This document shows, in pieces, positions 20,941-29,209 of a DNA stretch of 64,000 bases (within the stretch, counting starts at the first letter, position 1; every line of letters starts with the position of its first letter). This DNA comes from CAWABB01 sp963780165 (GTDB lineage Bacteria; Bacteroidota; Ignavibacteria; UBA10030; UBA6906). The stretch covers positions 620,001-684,000 of the forward strand of contig CAWABB010000001.1 in assembly GCA_963780165.1 (NCBI GenBank), written 5' to 3'. Both the position numbers and the translations under genes were made by a program. The notes beneath the pieces are model-generated. The model searched no databases. It saw nothing but the letters and a program-made list of their open reading frames with translations, and had not been told where the DNA came from.

Positions 20941-21870
20941 ATGAGACTCGCATCGATCGACATAGGCACCAATACGGTGCTGCTCCTGATCGCGGAGGTC
21001 AGCCCCACGGGCGCCGTGTCCCCGCTGGTCAGCGAGCAGCGGATTCCGCGCCTCGGGAGGGGCGTAGACGCCGCGCGCCATCTCGCCCCGGATTCCATGC
21101 AGCGGGTGGTGAGCGTCCTGAAGGAGTATCGGGCAATCATCGACCGGTACCAGCCTGAGCAGGTGGCATTGTGCGGAACGAGCGCCGTCCGCGACGCCGC
21201 CAACCGCGCCGATTTCGTGGCACTCGTAAAGGCCGAGACGGGGTTTGACGTTGAGGTCATGAGCGGCAACGAAGAAGCCCGCTGGACCTACCGCGGGGCC
21301 GTCAGCGGACTGCCCGGCGTGGCGGGAGTAGCGGTTCTCGACATCGGCGGGGGGAGCACTGAACTGAGCCTTGGAGACGTGCACGGCCTGAGCCGGAGCA
21401 TCAGCATGAACATCGGAGCTGTCCGGCTGACAGAGCGATTCCTCGCGAGCGACCCACCCACACGCGAGGAACTGATCGCGGCAATAACGGAAGTGCGGTC
21501 CCATATCGACCGGACGAAATCGTTCGATGCACGGGGCCATACGCTGGTGGCCGTGGCCGGAACTCCAACCACGCTCGCAATTCTCGCCCAGGGTCTGCCC
21601 CGGTTCTCGGCCGAAGCGGTGGCGAACTACCCTCTTTCGCGGCGGCGCGTAGGGGAGCTCCTCGCCCGGTTGAGCGGCATGCGCGTCGCGGAGATCAGAA
21701 AGCTTTCAGAGGTCATGGAGGGGAGAGCGGATGTGATTGTCGCGGGCACGCTCATCCTGCAGGAGATCATGGAGACCCACGGCTTTGCGGAGGCGATCGT
21801 GAGCGATCGGGGAGTGCGGTACGGGATCGTCATCCGGGAATGGGAGAGGACGATGGACAATCGACGATAG
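20941..21870 (+). CDS. ppx: Exopolyphosphatase / guanosine pentaphosphatase family protein
   Basis: The 309-residue product is of the short Ppx/GppA type. It starts MRLASIDIGTNTVLLLIAEV, the phosphate-1 loop of the ASKHA fold, and has the second loop VLDIGGGSTELSLG. The conserved GTSAVRDAANRADF and MSGNEEARWTYRG segments are present. It hydrolyses polyphosphate or pppGpp; sequence does not decide between them. It follows prmA by 150 bp without a clear terminator. A dispersed repeat element begins two bases after its stop. Confidence 0.92.
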   Translation: MRLASIDIGTNTVLLLIAEVSPTGAVSPLVSEQRIPRLGRGVDAARHLAPDSMQRVVSVLKEYRAIIDRYQPEQVALCGTSAVRDAANRADFVALVKAETGFDVEVMSGNEEARWTYRGAVSGLPGVAGVAVLDIGGGSTELSLGDVHGLSRSISMNIGAVRLTERFLASDPPTREELIAAITEVRSHIDRTKSFDARGHTLVAVAGTPTTLAILAQGLPRFSAEAVANYPLSRRRVGELLARLSGMRVAEIRKLSEVMEGRADVIVAGTLILQEIMETHGFAEAIVSDRGVRYGIVIREWERTMDNRR

Positions 21871-21872
21871 TA

Positions 21873-21970
21873 CCGTTCCAACAAAATATTTGAACGGGAC
21901 AACACCTTCTTGGAGGTTGGAACGCGCACTATGCCCCTTTGTGTGTATGGTAAATTGGTGGGGCGCTAGT
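21873..21970 (+). repeat. Dispersed ~100-bp element, copy 1 (VGTRT element)
   Basis: The element starts at CCGTTCCAAC, continues through CGGGACAACACC and GGAGGTTGGAACGCGCAC, and ends GGGCGCTAGT. The two arms CGTTCCAAC and GTTGGAACG are an inverted repeat. The same sequence occurs at 34784-34867 and, inverted, at 55892-55994. One frame reads VGTRTMPLCVYGKLVG before a stop. The rest of the spacer up to nifS (21971-22013) shows nothing. Confidence 0.85.
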
Positions 21971-22013
21971 CTGGAGCTCGCCTGAGGGGTTCACTCCAGT
22001 CGATGGACCGCTG

Positions 22014-23174
22014 TCAACTGTGTCTGCGTGCCTTCCCCACCGCCTCCACCACCCCCTCTACCACCCGGTCAAGCTCTTCTGCGCTGTTGCTCTTCCCGAA
22101 CGAGAAACGTATCGCCGAGCGGGCCGTGTCCGTGCCACGCCCCATCGCCGACAGCACGTGCGAAGGCTGCATGCTGCCTGATGTGCAGGCCGAGCCGCTC
22201 GTGACCGCGATGCCGAGAAGGTCCAGACCCGGCACGAGCATCTCCCCCTCAAGAGGGAACGCGCCGCTGTCGAAACAGACATTCAGGATATGCGGGAGAC
22301 GCGACGCCGGATTCCCGTTCACCACGAGCGATGGAAACTGCTCGCGCAGCATCGCCTCGAGTCGGTCCCGAAGTTCCTTTAGCCTGGCCGACTCCTTCTC
22401 CATTTCGGAGACCGCAAGTTCGACAGCCTTTGCGAATCCGACTGCGAGCGCGATGTTTTCCGTCCCGGGCCGCTTGCCGCGCTCCTGTCCGCCTCCCCTG
22501 AGCAACGGGTCAACATCCGTCCCCTTCCGGATGTAAAGAGCTCCCACCCCCTTCGGTCCGTAGCACTTGTGCGCCGTGATGGTCATGAGGTCAACCGGGG
22601 GTTGATTGACGTTCAGCGGAATCCGTCCGAGCGCCTGGACGGCATCTGTATGGAGGGGGACCCCGTGCGCGCGCGCGAGTTCCGAGAGCGAGGCGAGGTT
22701 CGAAATCGTGCCTACCTCGTTGTTAGCCAACATGATCGAGGCCAGCGCCACCTGAAGACCGATCCCACCTGCGAACGCATCGGCATTCACGTCCCCCCAG
22801 GCCGTCACCGGAAGGACGACAACGTCGAAGCCTTCGTCCCGGAGCCCCAGGCAGGCATCGAGCACCGCATGGTGCTCCGCGGCGGACGTCACGACCCTCC
22901 TTCTCCCCTTCCGTCCCATCGCCCGGGCGGTCCCGATCACGGCGAAATTGTCAGACTCCGTTCCGCCGCTCGTGAAGAACAGCTCTCCGGGGGACGCCCC
23001 GATCGCTCCTGCCACCACTTCCCGCGCCCGCTCGAGGGCCTGCTTCGCTTCGCGTCCGTAACTGTGGATCGACGAGGCATTCCCGAACACTCCGGAGAGG
23101 TACGGGAGCATGGTCTCCAGAACGCGAGGATCCAATGGGGTCGTCGCAGTGTGGTCCAGATAGATGCGGTTCAT
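22014..23174 (-). CDS. nifS: Cysteine desulfurase (NifS/IscS family)
   Basis: The predicted 386-residue protein starts MNRIYLDHTATTPLDPRVLETM. It has the PLP-binding region SAAEHHAVL, the Schiff-base lysine in TAHKCYGPKGVGALYIRKG, and the catalytic cysteine in the loop SGSACTSGSMQPSHVL. The enzyme takes sulfur from L-cysteine for Fe-S clusters and tRNA thiolation. It is of the class I type with the long mobile cysteine loop. No iscU, iscR or sufBCD gene lies beside it; sufE is 19 kb away. No strong Shine-Dalgarno precedes the ATG. Confidence 0.95.
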   Translation of the reverse strand: MNRIYLDHTATTPLDPRVLETMLPYLSGVFGNASSIHSYGREAKQALERAREVVAGAIGASPGELFFTSGGTESDNFAVIGTARAMGRKGRRRVVTSAAEHHAVLDACLGLRDEGFDVVVLPVTAWGDVNADAFAGGIGLQVALASIMLANNEVGTISNLASLSELARAHGVPLHTDAVQALGRIPLNVNQPPVDLMTITAHKCYGPKGVGALYIRKGTDVDPLLRGGGQERGKRPGTENIALAVGFAKAVELAVSEMEKESARLKELRDRLEAMLREQFPSLVVNGNPASRLPHILNVCFDSGAFPLEGEMLVPGLDLLGIAVTSGSACTSGSMQPSHVLSAMGRGTDTARSAIRFSFGKSNSAEELDRVVEGVVEAVGKARRHS

Positions 23175-23215
23175 GCGATCATGGTACGCATTCCGGGCGG
23201 GATGCTCAAGCTGGC

Positions 23216-23256
23216 CCAAAACAAACGGTCCCGCCAGATGTGCTCCGGCGGGACCG
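23216..23256 (-). terminator. Intrinsic terminator after the multiheme cytochrome gene
   Basis: On the minus strand CGGTCCCGCC pairs perfectly with GGCGGGACCG over an 11-base loop, followed by TTTGTTTTGGG. A second, similar hairpin (arms CGGTCCGCAGAC/TCTGCGGGACCG on the plus strand) lies at 23270-23298, between the stop codon and this terminator. Confidence 0.85.
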
Positions 23257-23309
23257 TGCTTGCTCGGATCGGTCCGCAGACAGAGTCTGCGGGACCGGTC
23301 GGGTGGGAA

Positions 23310-26051
23310 CTACTTCAGCATCACCATCTTGCGGACCGACACGAAGTCACCGGCCTCGATGCGATACAGATAGAGGCCGCTGCTCACCGGACGCCCGGAG
23401 AGCCCTTCTCCGTTCCAGGTAACGCTATAGTTGCCAGCCGCCATCTCCCGGTCAACCAGCGTGGCAATCTGCTCGCCGGTGATCGTGAAGATGGACAGCT
23501 TTACCCGCACCGCCTTCGGAAGCGCGAACGCGATTTCCGTTGACGGGTTGAACGGGTTGGGATAGTTCTGCTTCAGCGCGAAGTCCGTCGGGATGCCCTG
23601 CTCGTTCTTGATGCCGGTGACAACGCCGGTTTCATCGGAGAATGGGCTCGCGTTGCCGCCGAAGTCCACGGCACCGATGCGATAGTAATACTGCGTGCCC
23701 GGCGTGATCGCGTTGTCCGTGTAGGTGATGCCCTTGACGGAGGCGATCGGCGCCGTCGTCGACGGATCGAAGCCGGCAGTCGTGCTGCGGAACACGTTGT
23801 ACACATCCACATCAGGATCGGTCGGGGCGGCCCATGACAGGACCACGCCGCCGCTCTGATACGCCGCCATGAGGCCGACTGGTTTCACCGGCTTCAGGTT
23901 GTCGACGGAGAACCCGCTGTCTGCCGCGGAGGCATAGAGCCTCTTGCCGTCGCCCGTGTAGCCGGCGATCATGAAGGTGGTCTGCATCATGCCGCCCGTG
24001 ATCGAGGAATCATACAGCGTCGGGGCGACATAGGCGTACTCGGCAAGGCCGGATGCCGGGACTTCAGCGACGAATGACCAGACCACCGGGCCGTTCGTCA
24101 CTGTGCCACCCACCGGGGCGGACGTGAAGATGTCCGACAGCGTGCGGAACTTCTTGGCAGGATTCTCGGAGAAGCTCGGATCCATTCTCCAGATGCCGTA
24201 CTTCACAAGGCGGTCATAGGCGAACGATTCGGCGGAGAACTGGTTCCACACCAGCTGAACCTGCTTGCCCTGGTCGTTCGGGATGTCGCTGACTGAGACG
24301 ATGCTGGCAGAGCCCTGTCCGAGCTTTAGCTGTTCAATTGAAGACTTCAGGAGACCTTCGACATACTTGAAGTTGTGGGCGCCGTAGCTGCCGTCGTAGT
24401 CAACAAAGTAGTAGTTGTACGAGGCAGCCTTCTGGATCTGCGTCAGGGTAGTGTCTGTCCAGACCTTCGGACTTCCATTTGAAGCCAGGGGCAGAAGCGT
24501 CTTCAACTCGTCCAGAAGTGCGTGCGTTTTTGCCTGCGTGAGCTCGACGAACTCGAGCGTGACCTGGCCATGGCACTCCTTGCAACCGACGTAGTTGAGG
24601 ACATCGTCTGACGGGTCGTCCGGCGTGTCGCCATCCCACTTCACCGCAAACGTGTGTCCGCCAAGCCTGTTCAGCAGGGTGTCTGGCTGCGCATAGGTCG
24701 GGTCGTACGTTGGCGTTGGCGCCATGTGGCAGGCGGCGCAGCGTTCTTCGATCTCGCTGTGCGAGCCGTTCGCATAGTTGTACCCTGGCAACTCCCAGCC
24801 TGACCACATACCGATTCCGGAGGTCGGCTTGCCGGTGTACGCCGTCGCTTCCGTGCCCATGATCATCGGTCCCTGGTGGGAGTGGTGCATACCGCGGGAG
24901 CTGATGCGCGTCTCGTGGCAGCCTGTGCAGGCGTCCGCCACGGAGGCACGGCGCAATTGGAACTGGTTGGTATTGTCGTGCGGGTCGTGGCAGGCGGCGC
25001 AGGTGATCGCGACCGGATCATCATATCGGCCCGTCGTCGCACCGGGGATGTTGTTGAAAGCCTCCACAAAGCCGTTGCCCGTGTGGCACTGCGAGCAACC
25101 GCTGCGGTTCATGTAGCTCCATTCCTTCCCCTCGGCAAAGGAGTTGGCGTGGGCCGACGCGTCCCATGAATATCCCTTCGGGTGACGATCGGAGGAGAAG
25201 TGGCACGGGGCGCAGACTTCCGACCTGAGGTTCTTGTCAACACCGATGCCAGGTCCGAAGTGCTGTCCAACCGGTCCGTGGCAGTTCTCGCACTGGATAC
25301 CGCTCAGGAGGGCGAGGGCGGGCTGGGCAGCCACAAGAGAGTCTTCGTATGTTCTCGGGCCATTGACCGGAACGCTCCAGCCAACGGTCGTCCGGATCTT
25401 CTCGAAGTTGTTGTTGTCGGGGACCGGCGTGCCGCCGAGAGAACCGACCGAGTGACACGGCAGACAGCTGTTCCCAAAATGGCCGCCGGTCTCGTTCATC
25501 TTCCTGGCCAGTGCCGAAGCATGGTTGGTTTTCACAAAGTCGCCGTGCTCACCGCCTGTGGCGGTATGACAGGGCGAGCAGCCGAAGTTGTCGTACGAAC
25601 CGGTGGCAAGGTTGTAGACTCCGACGCCCTTATAGGTGCCGGCGGTGATTTTCACCGAAGTCGTGGCCACCGGACCGAGCTCAGCAGTCGTTGTCGTCAT
25701 TTCAATTTCATACGTCCCGACCAGGTCAGGGACAAAATACACGAAGAGCTGGTTCGTCGCGCCGGTGTCCGCGATGGTCGCGGTCGAACCGGCCGGCTTC
25801 GACTTCCACCCCCACGAACCGCTCGTGGCGGTAAGGATCGTATCGGCGTATGCCGTGCCGGCAATCGCCCATGCCTGGAGCACAACCCGCTCGCCCTTCC
25901 CGACGTTCTTCAGACCGGTCGTCTTCATGTTGGCGTTCTTGCTCTTAAACTTGTCGGGAACGCCGACGACCTTGATCTTGCTCGTCGGTTGGGCTACCAG
26001 CATGCCCGCAAACGCGGTCAAGATGAACAGCACCGAGAACAGACGTTTCAT
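23310..26051 (-). CDS. Secreted nine-heme cytochrome c with FnIII and T9SS sorting domains
   Basis: The 913-residue protein starts with a signal peptide (MKRLFSVLFILTAFAGMLVAQ). Nine CxxCH heme-binding motifs lie at residues 158, 196, 254, 280, 319, 351, 375, 438 and 490 (CSPCH, CLPCH, CENCH, CAPCH, CSQCH, CAACH, CTGCH, CAACH, CKECH). A region near 720-810 looks like fibronectin type III (LSWAAPTDPDVDVYNVFRS). The last 80 residues are a type IX secretion sorting domain (YPNPFNPSTEIAFALPK ... VRKMVMLK). It should be exported, heme-loaded in the periplasm and passed across the outer membrane. Electron transfer at the cell surface is inferred; no catalytic module such as NrfA was recognised. A MarR gene is upstream. 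Confidence 0.93.
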   Translation of the reverse strand: MKRLFSVLFILTAFAGMLVAQPTSKIKVVGVPDKFKSKNANMKTTGLKNVGKGERVVLQAWAIAGTAYADTILTATSGSWGWKSKPAGSTATIADTGATNQLFVYFVPDLVGTYEIEMTTTTAELGPVATTSVKITAGTYKGVGVYNLATGSYDNFGCSPCHTATGGEHGDFVKTNHASALARKMNETGGHFGNSCLPCHSVGSLGGTPVPDNNNFEKIRTTVGWSVPVNGPRTYEDSLVAAQPALALLSGIQCENCHGPVGQHFGPGIGVDKNLRSEVCAPCHFSSDRHPKGYSWDASAHANSFAEGKEWSYMNRSGCSQCHTGNGFVEAFNNIPGATTGRYDDPVAITCAACHDPHDNTNQFQLRRASVADACTGCHETRISSRGMHHSHQGPMIMGTEATAYTGKPTSGIGMWSGWELPGYNYANGSHSEIEERCAACHMAPTPTYDPTYAQPDTLLNRLGGHTFAVKWDGDTPDDPSDDVLNYVGCKECHGQVTLEFVELTQAKTHALLDELKTLLPLASNGSPKVWTDTTLTQIQKAASYNYYFVDYDGSYGAHNFKYVEGLLKSSIEQLKLGQGSASIVSVSDIPNDQGKQVQLVWNQFSAESFAYDRLVKYGIWRMDPSFSENPAKKFRTLSDIFTSAPVGGTVTNGPVVWSFVAEVPASGLAEYAYVAPTLYDSSITGGMMQTTFMIAGYTGDGKRLYASAADSGFSVDNLKPVKPVGLMAAYQSGGVVLSWAAPTDPDVDVYNVFRSTTAGFDPSTTAPIASVKGITYTDNAITPGTQYYYRIGAVDFGGNASPFSDETGVVTGIKNEQGIPTDFALKQNYPNPFNPSTEIAFALPKAVRVKLSIFTITGEQIATLVDREMAAGNYSVTWNGEGLSGRPVSSGLYLYRIEAGDFVSVRKMVMLK

Positions 26052-26252
26052 AGTCCGTTGTCCTTTCGGTTGGTTGTTGCGGTGACCGGACAGCGTGTTG
26101 GATCGACACCGTGGGACTGTCCGGCACCGGTTAATTGAAGGGATGGAAAAAGGGAATTTCGCAAGGGATATGAATCCAGGGTGCTACACATTACCAAGGC
26201 GTGTGCCACCGGCATCGTGGCCGGGGGCCTCAAGATCAGCGAAAAAAGGGGC

Positions 26253-26281
26253 GAAAACTAGCAACTATTTAAGGATGTCAA
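26253..26281 (-). promoter_or_regulatory. Candidate promoter of the multiheme cytochrome gene
   Basis: On the minus strand TTGACA is followed, 18 bases after its TTG, by TAGTTTTC, close to the Bacteroidota pattern TTG ... TAnnTTTG. The leader to the ATG at 26051 would be about 195 bases. A TTGCTA half-site, as found before marR, overlaps the left edge of the -7 box. The remainder of the 324-bp spacer (26052-26375) shows no gene. Confidence 0.5.
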
Positions 26282-26375
26282 TTTTTTACGCTCAGTGTAT
26301 ACTATTTCATCAATTGCTTTTGCCGAATTGAGAAAGACAACGCCAATTCTGGGAAATCCGGGGTTGAACGGCCGG

Positions 26376-26876
26376 TCAACGATGAGAGATGAGGAGCTCG
26401 GCGGCTTCGTCATTCTCGGCGGGCGTGGCACCGGTCCACTCATGCATCGCCTCCTCCAACTTCTCCATGGCAGCGATGACTGAATCAACAGCTCCCTCGG
26501 GGAGCAGGTCGAGAATCTCCTGGTGCGTCCGGAGGTACCGCTCGGTTAGCGTCTTCTGAATCCTCTGCCCTCGCGCGGACAACTCGACCAGGATCACCCT
26601 CCTGTCCTGGCTCGAGACTTCGCGCGTGACGACCTCTTTTTCCACGAGTCCGTCCAGAATCCTCGTCAACCTGCTGTTCGAGAGCTCCATCCGCCGTGCG
26701 ATGTCACCCACGCTCAAAGTTGCATCACCCCGGAAGGCCCTCAGAAGGCGGAATTCTGCCACCGTTAGGCCCAGTGACTTGGCAATTCGCTCCTGCTTCT
26801 CCTGGCACTCGTCGAGCAAGCGGAAGGTGACGTCCGCCATCTTCTCGGCCTGGACTGCGGTTGACGGATGTGGCAT
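26376..26876 (-). CDS. MarR-family transcriptional regulator
   Basis: I use the ATG at 26876 (MPHPSTAVQAEKMADV), with AGCAGG upstream, giving 166 residues; an earlier start at 26915 would overlap the operator-like palindrome. The winged helix-turn-helix is clear: LTVAEFRLLRAF, LSVGDIARRMELSNSRLTRILDGLVEKE and DRRVILVELSARG. MarR proteins bind inverted repeats as dimers and release DNA on binding phenolic or oxidised ligands. It is transcribed in the same direction as the multiheme cytochrome gene behind it, so that gene is a plausible target. Confidence 0.9.
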   Translation of the reverse strand: MPHPSTAVQAEKMADVTFRLLDECQEKQERIAKSLGLTVAEFRLLRAFRGDATLSVGDIARRMELSNSRLTRILDGLVEKEVVTREVSSQDRRVILVELSARGQRIQKTLTERYLRTHQEILDLLPEGAVDSVIAAMEKLEEAMHEWTGATPAENDEAAELLISHR

Positions 26877-26902
26877 GATCAGAACCTGCTGGCTGTAGAC
26901 CA

Positions 26903-26915
26903 TTGCTATTAGCAA
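26903..26915. promoter_or_regulatory. Candidate MarR operator upstream of marR
   Basis: TTGCTATTAGCAA is a perfect inverted repeat of two 6-bp arms around one base, 27 bp before the chosen marR start. MarR-family operators often have TTGC...GCAA arms, and self-regulation is common. The half-site TTGCTA recurs over the predicted cytochrome promoter (26259-26264). Confidence 0.5.
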
Positions 26916-26924
26916 CGATCGTAC

Positions 26925-26981
26925 CAGAAACCAAAACGCGAAAGCCGGCAGGAATCACTGATTCGCTTGCCGGCCTTCGCG
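26925..26981 (-). terminator. Intrinsic terminator after the sigma/anti-sigma/Spy cassette
   Basis: On the minus strand CGCGAAGGCCGGCA pairs with TGCCGGCTTTCGCG, with an inner GAATCA/TGATTC stem, and is followed by TTTTGGTTTCT. It lies just after the stop of the Spy-like gene at 27009. Confidence 0.8.
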
Positions 26982-27008
26982 ACTTCGAGAAACGCGAGGG
27001 TGTCTCCC

Positions 27009-27494
27009 CTATTCTGTGGGGGTCTCTCTCCTCCTCCTGAATTGTTCCCTCATCGCTTCGCGCAGCTCTCCCTCGAACCTCCGCTCGAACAACACCAACT
27101 TGGCCCGCTGCTCGATCGTGAGGATGTCGGAGAGGCCATTGAGAAAGTCCCTGTCGCTGGCGGCAATCCGGGCGTCAACGTCCGTAATGTCCGCGAAGGC
27201 CTTCTCGAACTCGGCCGCCGGGGCACCCACCCTGATCAGCCGCTCCAGCCGGTCCATCACTTCCCCCCGCTCCTTGTGCAGCTCACGCTTCGCTTTGTCG
27301 TGCTCGTTCATCCTCGCGAAGAACCTGACCGACACATCCTCCTTCATATCCAGCATCTCGATCAGCCTGATCTTCTTCCACTGCTCGATCCGCTCCACTC
27401 CCCGGCCCGGAGGACCACCGAGAGGCTGCGCCCATGCGCCCGCTAGGGCCACCAGCATCACCATGACAAGACCCAGGTTTCGCACCATGCTCAT
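27009..27494 (-). CDS. Spy/CpxP-like periplasmic protein
   Basis: The 161-residue product has a signal peptide (MSMVRNLGLVMVMLVALAGAWAQ) and an all-helical, charged mature part. LTIEQRAKLVLFERRF near residue 125 matches the LTxxQ motif of the Spy/CpxP and heavy-metal-sensor group. These proteins bind unfolded proteins or modulate envelope-stress sensors. It is the third gene behind the sigma factor and anti-sigma gene with 16 bp between it and the latter, so it probably reports on envelope state to that pair or is simply one of its targets. Confidence 0.75.
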   Translation of the reverse strand: MSMVRNLGLVMVMLVALAGAWAQPLGGPPGRGVERIEQWKKIRLIEMLDMKEDVSVRFFARMNEHDKAKRELHKERGEVMDRLERLIRVGAPAAEFEKAFADITDVDARIAASDRDFLNGLSDILTIEQRAKLVLFERRFEGELREAMREQFRRRRETPTE

Positions 27495-27510
27495 ACCCCG
27501 ATCCGAACGG

Positions 27511-28041
27511 TTAGTTCACTCTCATCGACTGTTTTGTCATCGACTGAAGAATCTGATCCACATCGTCATCATCCAGAAACTCGCTTACCTCCGCGGTCGC
27601 TCCGGTTGCCAGCAGGTACGCGGCGATCTCATGCGATTCTGCGTCGAACACCGTCGTGTTGACACGGTCCGCGTCCGCCGAGTCTACGATCGTCACGGAC
27701 GCCAGCACCAGCGAATCCATCGTCTGTGCCGAAAGCTGATCCAGGACGCTGACAAGGGGCACGCCCGACGCGGCGGGGAGCGGGGCATAGTAATGCAGTC
27801 CGATCAGGAATGAGAGAAGCGCCACGACGCCCGGGATCGCCACACGCGCGGCCCAGCTCAACGTGATCGCTTTACCGCTGGTCGCATGGTCGATCCGCTC
27901 GTTCGTCCGGACGCGCAGGGAGTTCCAGAACTCCCGCTGCATCTCGGGAGCCCCTCCCGAACGATTGTCCGCCCGGATCTGGTCCTCGAGCTCCTTCTCC
28001 GCCGTGCGTTCCAGCTCAGAGACTGTCTTGCGGAACTTCAT
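27511..28041 (-). CDS. Putative anti-sigma factor (single membrane span)
   Basis: The 176-residue protein overlaps the 3' end of the sigma gene by 26 bp. It has a charged N-terminal cytoplasmic part (about 1-75), one transmembrane helix (AARVAIPGVVALLSFLIG) and a C-terminal periplasmic part ending in an acidic DDDDVDQILQSM region. No zinc-binding HxxxCxxC motif is present, so it is not a ZAS anti-sigma factor. The call rests on topology and its place directly after an ECF sigma gene. Confidence 0.65.
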   Translation of the reverse strand: MKFRKTVSELERTAEKELEDQIRADNRSGGAPEMQREFWNSLRVRTNERIDHATSGKAITLSWAARVAIPGVVALLSFLIGLHYYAPLPAASGVPLVSVLDQLSAQTMDSLVLASVTIVDSADADRVNTTVFDAESHEIAAYLLATGATAEVSEFLDDDDVDQILQSMTKQSMRVN

Positions 28042-28579
28042 CTTTCATTGCCTCTCGTATCTTCCGAAGCGCGTGGAAGTAGTTCGCTTTCAGTCCGCCG
28101 ACGGACGTCTTGAGGATTTCCGCGATCTCGTCGTACGAGAGCCCGTCGAAAAACCGCAGCACGAAGACTGCCTTCTGCCGCTCCGGAAGCCGTTGCACCG
28201 CCGCATGCAGCCGGCCCTCCGTTTCTTTGAACTCGAATTCCGCCGACGGCGTCTCTGCGGCCGCGATGAACCGGCTCAGCAAATCGCTCTCACGGAGATA
28301 CTGTACCACCTGCCGCTTGCGGAGATGATTGAGCGACAGGTTGACCGCTATCCGGTAGAGCCATGTGAAGAACGCGGAGTCGGCGCGGAACTCCCCAAGG
28401 TTCAGATATGCTCTGACGAACGTCTCCTGCGCAACGTCCTCGGCATCGTCATGGCCGCCCACGATGCGTCGTGCGGTCCAGTACACTCGTTCCTGGTACC
28501 GCCGCATCAACTCCGTGAACGCCTGACGCTTGCCGTTCCGGACATCCTGTACGAGTTCCGCGTCCGTGAGCACTTGCAT
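28016..28579 (-). CDS. RNA polymerase ECF sigma factor (RpoE-like)
   Basis: The 187-residue protein has region 2 (LMRRYQERVYWTARRIVG, DDAEDVAQETFVRAYLNL, FFTWLYRIAVNLSLNHLRKR) and region 4 (LPERQKAVFVLRFFDGLSYD and EIAEILKTSVGGLKANYFHA), the two parts of extracytoplasmic-function sigma factors. It directs RNA polymerase to stress promoters when the anti-sigma partner is removed. It opens a three-gene unit with the anti-sigma and the Spy-like gene and is 49 bp after the HIT gene. Confidence 0.94.
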   Translation of the reverse strand: MQVLTDAELVQDVRNGKRQAFTELMRRYQERVYWTARRIVGGHDDAEDVAQETFVRAYLNLGEFRADSAFFTWLYRIAVNLSLNHLRKRQVVQYLRESDLLSRFIAAAETPSAEFEFKETEGRLHAAVQRLPERQKAVFVLRFFDGLSYDEIAEILKTSVGGLKANYFHALRKIREAMKDEVPQDSL

Positions 28580-28628
28580 GGGTTTGACACGCGTTGAGCC
28601 ACCGGCGTTTAACGGACAGCCGGGGGCC

Positions 28629-29120
28629 CTAGAAGAATTTCCTCAATTTTCGCATGGTTTCGGTGATTTCTTCGGAAATCACCTTCGTATCGGCCAGTAC
28701 GGGCATGAAATTCGTATCGCCGTTCCAACGGGGGACCAGGTGGAAATGGACGTGATCGTCGATCCCGGCCCCGCTGACACGGCCGAAATTCGCCCCGAAG
28801 TTGTACCCTGCGGGCTTCATGACTGCGTCAAGAGCCTTCTTCGCACGCTTCACCGTCTCCATGATCTCTCCAATCTCCGCACGCGTCAGCTCCTCGATGG
28901 CGCCGGTTTTCCGGTTGGGGACCACCATCAGATGTCCGCTGTTGTAGGGGTACCGGTTCATGATCACGAAGCAGTGGCGTCCTCGCCAGACGATCAGGTT
29001 TTCGTCATCCCGCTTCGACTTCAGCGCCGCGGTGAAGAGCGTCACTCCCGCTTTGCGCCGCGCCGGCTTCGCGAAGGACTCGATGTACTTGGACCGCCAC
29101 GGCGAATAGAGTCGTTTCAT
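28629..29120 (-). CDS. HIT-family nucleotide hydrolase/transferase
   Basis: The 163-residue protein has the histidine triad HVHFHLVPRW (HxHxHxx) near residue 125 and the preceding YNFGANFGRVSGAGIDDH. Its N-terminal PWRSKYIESF is typical of the diadenosine-tetraphosphate phosphorylase-like HIT branch. It hydrolyses or phosphorolyses the phosphate bond in dinucleotides or AMP conjugates. The N-terminal CxxC zinc pair found in some members is missing. A GGAGGAG Shine-Dalgarno precedes the ATG, directly after the terminator of the EF-G-like gene. Confidence 0.9.
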   Translation of the reverse strand: MKRLYSPWRSKYIESFAKPARRKAGVTLFTAALKSKRDDENLIVWRGRHCFVIMNRYPYNSGHLMVVPNRKTGAIEELTRAEIGEIMETVKRAKKALDAVMKPAGYNFGANFGRVSGAGIDDHVHFHLVPRWNGDTNFMPVLADTKVISEEITETMRKLRKFF

Positions 29121-29134
29121 TCTGTCTCCTCCAG

Positions 29135-29171
29135 AAAAAAAAGGGTGGAGGCCGCATACCGACCCCCACCC
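29135..29171 (-). terminator. Intrinsic terminator after the EF-G-like gene
   Basis: On the minus strand GGGTGG pairs with CCACCC over a 17-base loop and is followed by eight T residues. It ends just upstream of the HIT gene's ribosome-binding site. Confidence 0.8.
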
Positions 29172-29209
29172 GTTCCACGCTTACAGCCGCGACGCAGCCG
29201 TGCCGCGAC

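Noticed and set aside
21873..21970. Integron attC site
   Set aside because: The inverted arms CGTTCCAAC/GTTGGAACG recall attC ends, but the RYYYAAC/GTTRRRY core does not fit, the copies are not between gene cassettes and no integrase is near.
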